A stretch of 64,000 bases of DNA from Microcaldota archaeon (GTDB lineage: Archaea > Micrarchaeota > Micrarchaeia > Micrarchaeales > Micrarchaeaceae), in NCBI GenBank assembly GCA_021810105.1, contig JAJZJM010000002.1:1-64000 (forward strand), given 5' to 3'. The notes beneath the pieces were generated by a model. The model was not told where the DNA came from and did not search any database. It was given only the letters and a program-made list of their open reading frames with translations. The stretch's first letter is position 1; each line of letters begins with the position of its first letter. Made by a program: the position numbers and the translations under genes. Of this stretch, positions 33,547-39,976 are shown in pieces.

Positions 33547-34062
33547 TCAGTTTGTATAGTGCGCAACAATAGGATTTACTACGGTCACTGTGTCCTGAGT
33601 TATTATGCCCGGGTCGTAGAAAATCAGCGTGTATTGTCCGGCTGAAAGTTGGGCATTTATCGTAGACCCTTGTGTGTCACCATAATAGTATTGTGATGAA
33701 GCTATGCTTCCTTGATTTTGACTAAAAGCTCCGTATTGCGCTGGCGTAAGTATTGCCACCTCAACTTTACCTTGAGACGTGTAAGAGCCAGTTACGTTTA
33801 TAGAGTAAGAGCCTGATGGCACTGTGAAATTAACTCCGTAATAACCCCCAGCATTTATAGAGAAGACTTGCCCTTGCGAAAGCAGGTCTATTGTATAGAT
33901 TTGAGGTACAGTAGAAGGCGTTGATGAATATCCACCGCCCCCGTAAGGTGATGAACTTCCTCTACCAAAAACGTATGCTAAGAACGCTATTACTATTATT
34001 ACTACGACTACAGTAGCAATTATGCCTGTGTTACTCTTTTTCTTCGTATTAGTACCAGCCAT
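33547..34062 (-). CDS. Membrane-anchored small beta-sandwich protein of the element
   Basis: 171 aa: a basic N-terminus (MAGTNTKKKSNTG), one transmembrane helix (IIATVVVVIIVIAFLAYVF), a Gly/Ser/Pro-rich linker, then a beta-rich domain with NFTVPSGSYSINVTG and AGQYTLIFYDPG, resembling a PPC-like or pre-peptidase beta sandwich. It has an N-in, C-out topology. It is the first gene of a two-gene unit with the large secreted protein (5-bp gap) and diverges from a winged-helix regulator across a palindromic operator. Confidence 0.75.
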   Translation of the reverse strand: MAGTNTKKKSNTGIIATVVVVIIVIAFLAYVFGRGSSSPYGGGGYSSTPSTVPQIYTIDLLSQGQVFSINAGGYYGVNFTVPSGSYSINVTGSYTSQGKVEVAILTPAQYGAFSQNQGSIASSQYYYGDTQGSTINAQLSAGQYTLIFYDPGIITQDTVTVVNPIVAHYTN

Positions 34063-34107
34063 TTACCCACGTTAGTTCTTGTATTAGAAAGTATATAAAG
34101 GTTATTC

Positions 34108-34126
34108 GTACAAGGTATTGTACAAT
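34108..34126. promoter_or_regulatory. Palindromic operator between divergent element genes
   Basis: GTACAA-GGTA-TTGTAC (34108-34123) overlaps a perfect palindrome ATTGTACAAT (34117-34126). It lies just downstream of a TATATAAAG box (34091-34099) and 18 bp upstream of the winged-helix gene, so that regulator may bind here. Confidence 0.5.
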
Positions 34127-34143
34127 ACTCATAAGGTGCTATT

Positions 34144-34365
34144 TTGGCTAAACGATTGCATGGAGAAGAGATTGACAACGCTATTTTGAAGTATCTTACA
34201 GACCTGCCGTTTTCAGCCACTACAGAGATGGTTGCGAAGCAGCTAAACGTGGCATGGTATACTGCTCAGATGCACTTATTCAAACTGGAACAAGATCGCA
34301 AGGTGCGCTATTTCAAAATCGGCCGACAAAACCAATGGATTATTTCCTCTAAGATGACTAAGTAG
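34144..34365 (+). CDS. Winged-helix regulator of the element
   Basis: 73 aa, a single winged HTH. The helix-turn-helix lies in TTEMVAKQLNVAWYTAQMHL and the beta wing in RKVRYFKIGRQNQWII. The start is TTG at 34144, as no ATG occurs before the first helix; an AAGGTG Shine-Dalgarno-like sequence precedes it. It overlaps the next gene by a few bases, so they are cotranslated. Confidence 0.72.
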   Translation: MAKRLHGEEIDNAILKYLTDLPFSATTEMVAKQLNVAWYTAQMHLFKLEQDRKVRYFKIGRQNQWIISSKMTK

Positions 34366-34373
34366 TGAACGTA

Positions 34374-34907
34374 ATGCCTACACGCAAAAGGACTCCAAGA
34401 ACCCGAACCCCCCATGAAGAGGCTATTCTTGATTTGCTAGAATTGTTGTATAAACATTATCCTAAAGAGTATATAAGCGAAAAGGATACGCCTAAACTAG
34501 CTAAATACTCTCTTATTATTGGCGAAGCCCAAGCAAGACGCCTAGTGCAGGTTGCCCCTGCACTTCCAGCAAGTCATACTGATGCCGGTTATCCTAGATA
34601 TATGATAACGATAAAGGGCATAGAACTTCTAACTCTGTTAAGACTTGGTGACAGAGTAGTCGAAATGAGAGATTCGTCTCTAAGACTTGAGAGGTTCACT
34701 AAAGCCTTGCTTCTGCTTACTGCCATGCTTGTCAGCGTAAATCTACCTCTTATAGCAGAAGCACTAAAGAACCTTCAATGTACTGCATATCCTACTTATT
34801 GTTCACAGCCATTATGGAATGCAGTGTATTATTGGATATCGCTCGTTAGTTTATTCCTTGTACTTTGTGTGATCGTATATTACTTATGGCCTAGAAAGAA
34901 GAAATAG
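34374..34907 (+). CDS. HTH-like membrane protein of the element
   Basis: 177 aa. The N-terminal 100 residues are soluble and basic with a winged-helix-like pattern (EEAILDLLELLYKHYPKEYI then a basic helix and ITIKGIELLTLL). Two transmembrane helices follow (ALLLLTAMLVSVNLPLIAEA and WISLVSLFLVLCVIVYYL) with a Cys-pair loop between them and a C-terminal PRKKK. Membrane-tethered regulators of this shape occur in archaeal viruses and plasmids. GTG at 34365 would overlap the upstream stop; ATG at 34374 is preferred. Confidence 0.65.
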   Translation: MPTRKRTPRTRTPHEEAILDLLELLYKHYPKEYISEKDTPKLAKYSLIIGEAQARRLVQVAPALPASHTDAGYPRYMITIKGIELLTLLRLGDRVVEMRDSSLRLERFTKALLLLTAMLVSVNLPLIAEALKNLQCTAYPTYCSQPLWNAVYYWISLVSLFLVLCVIVYYLWPRKKK

Positions 34908-35218
34908 CCTTATGAAGGCATGTACTGCAACACGATAGGACTAACAATAGAAACATCAACTATATCGGTCGTGCTCGGATTATAGAAAAACCAGACAATA
35001 TTCATTACCTCCAACTACACTAAAATTTGGCTTCCTCTCCGTTGTTAAAAGTATTATAATATGGATTATATTTTCTTATCCTACTTGATCTTACCCATAA
35101 CCTTGCCATAAACCTTTATCCTCGTGCCTTCTTTTATATGTTTCTACATATACCATTCTTTTTAAATACTGCCATAATTATAAGTGTTATCAATGACGAC
35201 AAGATAACAGTGTTATCA
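34908..35218. other. Short gap with promoter of the zinc-finger gene
   Basis: About 310 bp with no gene. The right part holds a TTTTTAAATA box (about 35158-35168) and the first copy of the TGTTATC repeat element. An in-frame ATG at 35138 could extend the zinc-finger gene upstream through this region. Confidence 0.5.
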
Positions 35219-35395
35219 ATGATTCAATGCCCACATTGCGCTGAAATACGTAATTTTAACAGTAGTGCATCATTCAGGGTACATAAATCCCGTTATCATA
35301 GGGGTTTAGAGTATAAAAAGCCTATAAAGGCAGAGAAAATCAATGTTAAGGATAACGCTGTTATCACTGACGACAAGATAACACCTTCCGATAAC
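35185..35395. repeat. Cluster of GTTATC/GATAAC sites with a duplicated 25-bp element
   Basis: Eight GTTATC or GATAAC hexamers occur in 210 bp. Two are arranged as TGTTATC-N11-GATAACA at 35185-35209 and again at 35359-35383, with 24 of 25 bases identical. Single sites are at 35212, 35292, 35351 and 35390. The first copy overlaps the promoter of the zinc-finger gene and the second lies inside it. This may be an operator array or replication iterons. Confidence 0.6.
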
Positions 35396-35533
35396 AAAAA
35401 TATACAAAATCGCATAGAAAAACAGCAGGAACCGCCCGAAAATGACACTGAAACAGAGCAAGCAGAAGAAGAGGGAGATGGAATCCCAAGATACTTGTGG
35501 CATACACGCAGGCCGAGATGGCGGGATTTGTAA
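35219..35533 (+). CDS. C2H2-type zinc-finger protein of the element
   Basis: 104 aa. An N-terminal finger CPHC...HKSRYH (C2H2 spacing) is followed by an acidic, Lys/Gln/Glu-rich disordered tail ending GIPRYLWHTRRPRWRDL. Small single-finger proteins are common in archaeal viruses and plasmids and usually bind DNA. A start at 35138 would add a hydrophobic N-terminus and duplicate the VI-x-DDKIT peptide encoded by the repeat. I prefer ATG at 35219, where MIQCPHC starts the finger. Confidence 0.65.
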   Translation: MIQCPHCAEIRNFNSSASFRVHKSRYHRGLEYKKPIKAEKINVKDNAVITDDKITPSDNKNIQNRIEKQQEPPENDTETEQAEEEGDGIPRYLWHTRRPRWRDL

Positions 35534-35594
35534 CTTATTTCTTTCTGTATGCTTCTTTTTAACTACACTAACTGCATTACTACACTAACTACAC

Positions 35595-37067
35595 CTAAAA
35601 TGTGCCTTTTGCCAACTTCCAAATTCCTTCTTTTGGCTGATATATCTCGCCTGCCTTTGCCATCCCTGATAATATAGGTCTTATATTCTCTGGTGCGTTT
35701 TCAAAGTTCATACCTAATAAAACGCCTTCTTTCGCCTTTGGGTCGTTAAATAAGTCCTTAGCTTCTTGAAGTAATACTTGATTTTCTTTCAATTGCTTTT
35801 GAGGTTCTTTTAGCGTTCCTGTCTGCTCGATCAATTCTAAGGCGTGGCGTACCTGCAAATAGTTCCTAAGGCTTTCCTTATTTATGGTATATTCGTACCC
35901 TTGCTTCAGCCTGCACTTTTTCTTTATTACACCTATACGCTTTAAGCAACGACCAACCCACTTGCTATTAAGCCAATCTTGCTGCCCATTCGTGTCTTGG
36001 TGCGCTTTTATTATATCGCTTGTAGTAGTTACGGGGAAGTCGGTATTTATTGTTAGGTTATAACGGCTGACCGCTAAAGCTGTGTCCGCATCACCTTCCA
36101 GAGCCTCTTCTTCTTTTAATCTAGCCTGTATTGATGCTAAAGCTAAGGTATCTTGGAATAAATCGCTATAAGTCTGGCCTTGTATTGAGATAGTGAAAGC
36201 AATGGCGAATAATGGCAGCCATAGCTCAAAATCACGACCATTTAAATAACACATATACACCAGATTAATAAATGAGTTTATCTCGTCATTGGTGTAGTTT
36301 GGTGTAGTTAGTGTAGTATGTAGTTTAATGTTTGATGGTTGATTGCTATTTATAGAACGATGGTTTAACATTTGTTCATAATATGGGTTTAATAAGCCTT
36401 CTTCAATTGCTAAGCCTACACCGATATCTGCATTCTCGAAAAAAGCACGCAAAGCCGTAATTCTTGGGTCTAAATCAAATAATTCTAACATTCGTGTTAT
36501 ATCTTTCTTTAAAGTTTTCTGCATTATCATAGTAATGCATCTATCTTCTAGTACCGCATCCAACCCTGATATATTTGCTAAGACCACAGGATTGTAGACC
36601 TCATACTCAGCTATCTGGAAGCCACCAAGCTTATCTTTTTCAGTACGCAGAACCTTGCCACTCCTTTTATAACATACATTAAGAAGGTCTTTCAAGGTGG
36701 CTTTTTCCTTAGAATTGAGACGCTCTGCTTCATCTATGATAATGCAACGTTTTTTAGCGCATATGCGAAAGAATGCCGCCTCTGAAATATTTGGTGTGCA
36801 TATCGCTTCTGGGATCAACGCATTAATCAACCCTGCTGCCCTAGTCTTACCAGAGCCTTTGCTAGCATTTATATAAAGGATAGGAAAGGTTCGAAAAGCT
36901 TCTTTATATGGCGCAGCCATAATCCATAAGGCTAACATCCTTTTGTTAGCATCATCTAAGTCGAGATAGCTGTCAATTACTTCGATCAGCCCTTCATATA
37001 CAGATGGCAACCTCTTAGCAATCTTATCCTGTTCGGCGAGTTCAATATCTAAAGCGTTAAAATTCAT
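35595..37067 (-). CDS. AAA+/P-loop ATPase, probable replication helicase of the element
   Basis: 490 aa. Walker A is NASKGSGKTRA (residues 67-77) and Walker B is CIIIDEAERL (108-117). A sensor-like LANISGLDAVLEDRCI follows, with a C-terminal winged helix (about 380-425, TSDIIKAHQDTNGQQDWLNS). The layout fits DUF927/DUF3631-type and plasmid replication ATPases. It lacks recognisable primase motifs. It is the last gene of a coupled operon whose ATG overlaps the preceding TGA (ATGA). It would load at or unwind the element origin. Confidence 0.75.
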   Translation of the reverse strand: MNFNALDIELAEQDKIAKRLPSVYEGLIEVIDSYLDLDDANKRMLALWIMAAPYKEAFRTFPILYINASKGSGKTRAAGLINALIPEAICTPNISEAAFFRICAKKRCIIIDEAERLNSKEKATLKDLLNVCYKRSGKVLRTEKDKLGGFQIAEYEVYNPVVLANISGLDAVLEDRCITMIMQKTLKKDITRMLELFDLDPRITALRAFFENADIGVGLAIEEGLLNPYYEQMLNHRSINSNQPSNIKLHTTLTTPNYTNDEINSFINLVYMCYLNGRDFELWLPLFAIAFTISIQGQTYSDLFQDTLALASIQARLKEEEALEGDADTALAVSRYNLTINTDFPVTTTSDIIKAHQDTNGQQDWLNSKWVGRCLKRIGVIKKKCRLKQGYEYTINKESLRNYLQVRHALELIEQTGTLKEPQKQLKENQVLLQEAKDLFNDPKAKEGVLLGMNFENAPENIRPILSGMAKAGEIYQPKEGIWKLAKGTF

Positions 37068-37225
37068 ATTTTCACCTTAGACAGAACAAATATTATCGTG
37101 GCCTTAATCAGGGGCATCCCGAAATAGCTGCCCTTGCTTCCTAAAGTTTTGTACTCTTCGCTGTTAATAAATTCGTTATAAAGCTTGTCAATTTCGGCAT
37201 TAGTCGGTTTTTGCTCCTCGCTCAT
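37064..37225 (-). CDS. Small element protein coupled to the ATPase
   Basis: 53 aa: MSEEQKPTNAEIDKLYNEFI then SEEYKTLGSKGSYFGMPLIK. Its ATG overlaps the TGA of the upstream 98-aa gene and its TGA overlaps the ATG of the ATPase. Translational coupling on both sides is good evidence it is real. Function unknown; it may be a helicase accessory or loader. Confidence 0.65.
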   Translation of the reverse strand: MSEEQKPTNAEIDKLYNEFINSEEYKTLGSKGSYFGMPLIKATIIFVLSKVKI

Positions 37226-37518
37226 TGTAACACCACTTTTTTTAGAGCCTCAGCCACTCCAGGCCGTATTTTATTTGCGAATTTAAAGGCATCCTCGAAT
37301 TCAGCCTTAGTTGTTATCCTATAAAGTAGTATAACGCCGGAATTCTCATCGGCAACCGCTAGTAAGCAGTCAAAAGGATAATCAGCCAGAAAAAGCTTTG
37401 CCAGATTTTGCTTTAATAATACCTTACACATTGCACCTTGACGATAAATCTTGCAGACCTCAACGCTGAGGCTACCATTGCCATTCTCTTTAAGTACCTG
37501 TTTTTGTATTATTTTCAT
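37222..37518 (-). CDS. Small element protein of the replication operon
   Basis: 98 aa, alpha/beta, with no signal or membrane segment: MKIIQKQVLKENGNGSLSVE, then CKVLLKQNLAKLFLADY and KKVVLQ at the end. No family recognised. It is coupled to the next gene by an ATGA overlap, and an AAGGTAG Shine-Dalgarno-like sequence lies 10 bp upstream of its start. Confidence 0.65.
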   Translation of the reverse strand: MKIIQKQVLKENGNGSLSVEVCKIYRQGAMCKVLLKQNLAKLFLADYPFDCLLAVADENSGVILLYRITTKAEFEDAFKFANKIRPGVAEALKKVVLQ

Positions 37519-37615
37519 GTAAATCTACCTTATTGGCCTGCGGTGTAGAATCTGCAGGCTTCTTTTTCTGAGCTGCTGTCCATAGCAATATTTTTGGGAG
37601 AAGTTTATTTTGCAT
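37490..37615 (-). CDS. Possible 41-aa basic protein
   Basis: ATG to TAA encodes MQNKLLPKILLWTAAQKKKP followed by a polar tail. It lies 10 bp after the RHH gene and overlaps the next gene by 29 bp in another frame. Its position in the operon supports it, but it has no recognisable motif. Confidence 0.35.
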   Translation of the reverse strand: MQNKLLPKILLWTAAQKKKPADSTPQANKVDLHENNTKTGT

Positions 37616-37625
37616 TTACTCGTAC

Positions 37626-37766
37626 TTATTTCTCATCCATCATATCAAAATCAATAAGAGTTCTGATATAGCTGGATACTTTGCATCCCTGCTGAACCTT
37701 TTTATCAAGAAACTTAACTTCGCTACGGTCTAAATAGATCAAAACCGCTTTTTTTCTCATGTACAT
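37626..37766 (-). CDS. Ribbon-helix-helix (CopG-like) regulator
   Basis: 46 aa: MYMRKKAVLIYLDRSEVKFL and then VQQGCKVSSYIRTLIDFDMM. The basic beta strand followed by two helices, with the 'kvSsYIRtLI' second helix, is the RHH DNA-binding fold typical of plasmid copy-number regulators. It is the first gene of the replication operon and diverges from the 250-aa gene across a shared inverted repeat, so autoregulation is likely. Confidence 0.7.
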   Translation of the reverse strand: MYMRKKAVLIYLDRSEVKFLDKKVQQGCKVSSYIRTLIDFDMMDEK

Positions 37767-37795
37767 CACGAACCATATTTAACGATAAGGGTTAA

Positions 37796-37840
37796 TAAAC
37801 GTACCGCTGTTGTACATTTAAAAATAATTAGGTACGTTTA
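37796..37840. promoter_or_regulatory. 10-bp inverted repeat flanking a TATA box
   Basis: TAAACGTACC (37796-37805) and GGTACGTTTA (37831-37840) are exact reverse complements 25 bp apart, bracketing TTTAAAAATA (about 37816-37825). It lies between the RHH operon and the divergent 250-aa gene, a likely control point for both. Confidence 0.6.
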
Positions 37841-37842
37841 AG

Positions 37843-38595
37843 GTGAGCCTTATGAACAGACATGATCTAGTGCAGTTCTTTAAAGATAGAGACAGGGGGA
37901 GATACATGGTTCATTTTTTGAAAAAACCGATAACTATTACTGAAGTAGCAAAAAGTATGAGCATTCAGAACAGAAATAAACTTACAACTATGATTAAATC
38001 GTTATCTGATTATAAAGCTAAGAAAGCAGGGTTCCGGAGCAAAAATTCAAAACCAATCCAATTGGAATATAGAATAATTGCTGATTATGTTGCAGAATAT
38101 TTTACTCTAAATGGGGATGAAGAGAAATCTTTATTGGCATTTATATCAGAACCCACAGTAAATAAATTTTTATTGAGCAATAATAAAGACCTAGACCAAC
38201 TTTTAAACAAATTAATCCTATGGATATTTAAGTTAGATATTATATCGAGAACTCCAAAGCTTGGTCTAGCCTACGGTTCTACCTTTGATCTCCTACTTGA
38301 TGAAGGTTCCTATCATGCTGAAAAATTGGATTTAGAAATAGCCTTAACTATGTTAGCTAGGGAGGGCAAATACAAATTTACTTTTATTGATAAGATAACC
38401 AAATCGAACAAGAAAATTTATATCAGCATTAAAAATATCTACGATTTCATAGATAGTGATTTGAAAGGTAGAGAATTCCAAACAAAACGCAATCTTACAA
38501 TACACAATAGGCTAAAACAGGATAAAAACTTGATTTACGACCCTTATACTACTCATATTCAGACAAGGGCTGAGTTTATGAAACATGCCTTATGA
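37843..38595 (+). CDS. Unknown element protein with N-terminal HTH
   Basis: 250 aa. Residues 25-75 (KKPITITEVAKSMSIQNRNK) look like a winged HTH. The rest is Lys/Leu/Ile-rich helical (LLNKLILWIFKLDIISRTPK, IYISIKNIYDFIDSDLKGRE) with no known motif. It could be an initiator or regulator. The start is either GTG at 37843, 18-27 nt after the TTTAAAAATA box, or ATG at 37852. Its stop overlaps the convergent integrase by 6 bp. Confidence 0.65.
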   Translation: MSLMNRHDLVQFFKDRDRGRYMVHFLKKPITITEVAKSMSIQNRNKLTTMIKSLSDYKAKKAGFRSKNSKPIQLEYRIIADYVAEYFTLNGDEEKSLLAFISEPTVNKFLLSNNKDLDQLLNKLILWIFKLDIISRTPKLGLAYGSTFDLLLDEGSYHAEKLDLEIALTMLAREGKYKFTFIDKITKSNKKIYISIKNIYDFIDSDLKGREFQTKRNLTIHNRLKQDKNLIYDPYTTHIQTRAEFMKHAL

Positions 38596-39840
38596 TTTTA
38601 TATTCTCGATTTCTTTCTTAGTTTTGTCAGGTAAATGCTGATAAAGAAGTCCTATCGCATCCTCTAATTTTTGTATTCTCTCTTTCATCTGCTTAGCATT
38701 CTCTAAATCCTCTATCTGCCTTTTAATATCGAGAGGCAGGCTGCATTTCTTACAATATTCGACAGTAGTCTCATTATCAAAATGGCATCGCATACATCTT
38801 TTAACTGCAAGCAGAGGTCTTTCAGGCTCTTTATTAGAGGATATCCCGTTAGCTCTGAGTACAGCTTCATCTAGGTCTCTCCCTGACATATGCACATATA
38901 CAGAAGCCATCCTGCTATCGCCTGTCCATCCAAAATACATCTTAAGCTGCTGCTCTGTTAATGTTTTAGCCATGCATGTCGCTCTGCTGAACCTGAATAG
39001 ATGGGAATAAATATGCTTTTTTATCCCTGAACGCTCATTTAGCTTCCGTATAAACATCCTGAATGCTTCATAGTTCATCGGCCTATCCGTCGGTATGTTA
39101 TTGTTAAGAATGACAAAGAGAGGCTCTTCGGGATCGGCATTTTTCCTATAAGTGTTGATATAACTAATCAAGAACGGTACAGAAAACACTATCGGCACTC
39201 TTCTCGAACCTGTTTTTCCTCTGTAATCCACGATAACATAGCTCATCTCCTCCGATAGCACAACGGATTTTATCTTTAATCTAAGGAATTCCCCAGCTCG
39301 CAAGCCTGCATCGTATAATAGTGAAACCATCGCTTTGTCTCTCTGATTATTGCAACTCTCTATAAGCTTGATGATCTCTGCTTCGCTTAGCATGTCCTCT
39401 GGAAGCTTCTTTTTGCTAACCGTCTTAACCTCAATCCATGCGACCTCTTCAGGATAAGGGGTTCGCTTATTTCCACCCCTAAGCCACCTATAAAAGTCCT
39501 TAAAGGTGAGCCTAATCTTATTCTTTGTAATATCTGCCGTGCCTTCATCAGTGATCTCGCCTTGCTTATCAAGCCTTTTCATCGAGTTTATCCTTTTGAT
39601 AAGCTGCTCGATATCCGCTTTTTTAAGCTCCTTCGCATCCTTACCATCAAGGAATACCAGAATACGCCTTAACTCCCTGCATCTGCGAGCCACAGTTTGA
39701 GGCATATCGTTCATTGACAGGTAGTCCAAGTATTTCTCTGCGTATTCGAGATTGGGCTTCTGTACGTGCTTTCTGAGCCTTGCAAGCTCTTTTGATAGGC
39801 GATACTCCATACCGTTTATGTAGTCCTTTGGGGTTTCCAT
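38590..39840 (-). CDS. Tyrosine recombinase/integrase with C-terminal zinc ribbon
   Basis: 416 aa. An N-terminal SAM-like core-binding domain (about 30-125) is followed by the catalytic domain with Arg181 (DAGLRAGE), a Lys in the beta hairpin, the HLFR box (His280, Arg283), GWTGDS and the nucleophile Tyr315 (VYVHMSG). After it comes a CxxC...CxxC zinc ribbon (RCMRCHFDN, YCKKC, residues 349-366) and a coiled coil. It resembles the archaeal XerA/integrase family with a zinc-ribbon tail. An AATAAATAG box (about 39863-39872) favours ATG 39840 over 39855. It lies 64 bp from tRNA-His, its probable attachment site. Confidence 0.9.
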   Translation of the reverse strand: METPKDYINGMEYRLSKELARLRKHVQKPNLEYAEKYLDYLSMNDMPQTVARRCRELRRILVFLDGKDAKELKKADIEQLIKRINSMKRLDKQGEITDEGTADITKNKIRLTFKDFYRWLRGGNKRTPYPEEVAWIEVKTVSKKKLPEDMLSEAEIIKLIESCNNQRDKAMVSLLYDAGLRAGEFLRLKIKSVVLSEEMSYVIVDYRGKTGSRRVPIVFSVPFLISYINTYRKNADPEEPLFVILNNNIPTDRPMNYEAFRMFIRKLNERSGIKKHIYSHLFRFSRATCMAKTLTEQQLKMYFGWTGDSRMASVYVHMSGRDLDEAVLRANGISSNKEPERPLLAVKRCMRCHFDNETTVEYCKKCSLPLDIKRQIEDLENAKQMKERIQKLEDAIGLLYQHLPDKTKKEIENIKS

Positions 39841-39901
39841 AGGTTTCTTTGGCATCCGATCACTATTTATTCGAGATGGATAGCCCAGAAACTGAACCCT
39901 T

Positions 39902-39914
39902 AAGGCCTTAGCCG
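39902..39914. other. Attachment site at tRNA-His 3' end
   Basis: AAGGCCTTAGCCG, matching 30915-30927. It includes the last 11 nt of the tRNA acceptor/T-arm region plus two bases downstream of the gene. Confidence 0.65.
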
Positions 39915-39976
39915 GGAGTCGGACCCGGTCTTGAAGGTCCACAGCCTTCCGTGCGAGCCGTTACACCACTAAGGCC
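39904..39976 (-). tRNA. tRNA-His (GUG)
   Basis: 73 nt including the encoded extra G at -1 facing the discriminator C, the His identity element. The acceptor GCCTTAG pairs with CTAAGGC, the anticodon GTG sits in a CTGTGGA loop, and the T arm is CCGGG/CCCGG. Its 3' end is the attachment site of the adjacent element, and it lies wholly inside the 3' end of an open reading frame on the same strand. Confidence 0.93.

Larger units (their letters stand above)
30915..39914. mobile_element. Integrated element at tRNA-His (plasmid- or provirus-like, about 9 kb)
   Basis: A 13-bp direct repeat AAGGCCTTAGCCG occurs at 39902-39914, as the 3' end of tRNA-His (minus strand) plus two bases, and again at 30915-30927. 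Between them lie a tyrosine recombinase directly beside the tRNA, an AAA+ ATPase operon, RHH, AbrB, winged-helix and zinc-finger regulators, and two surface proteins. None of these is a housekeeping gene. This is the classical layout of archaeal elements integrated at a tRNA 3' end. Confidence 0.75.

Noticed and set aside
35138-35218. Upstream start for the zinc-finger protein at 35138
   Set aside because: It would place a hydrophobic segment before the finger and read through a probable operator; possible but less likely than ATG 35219.
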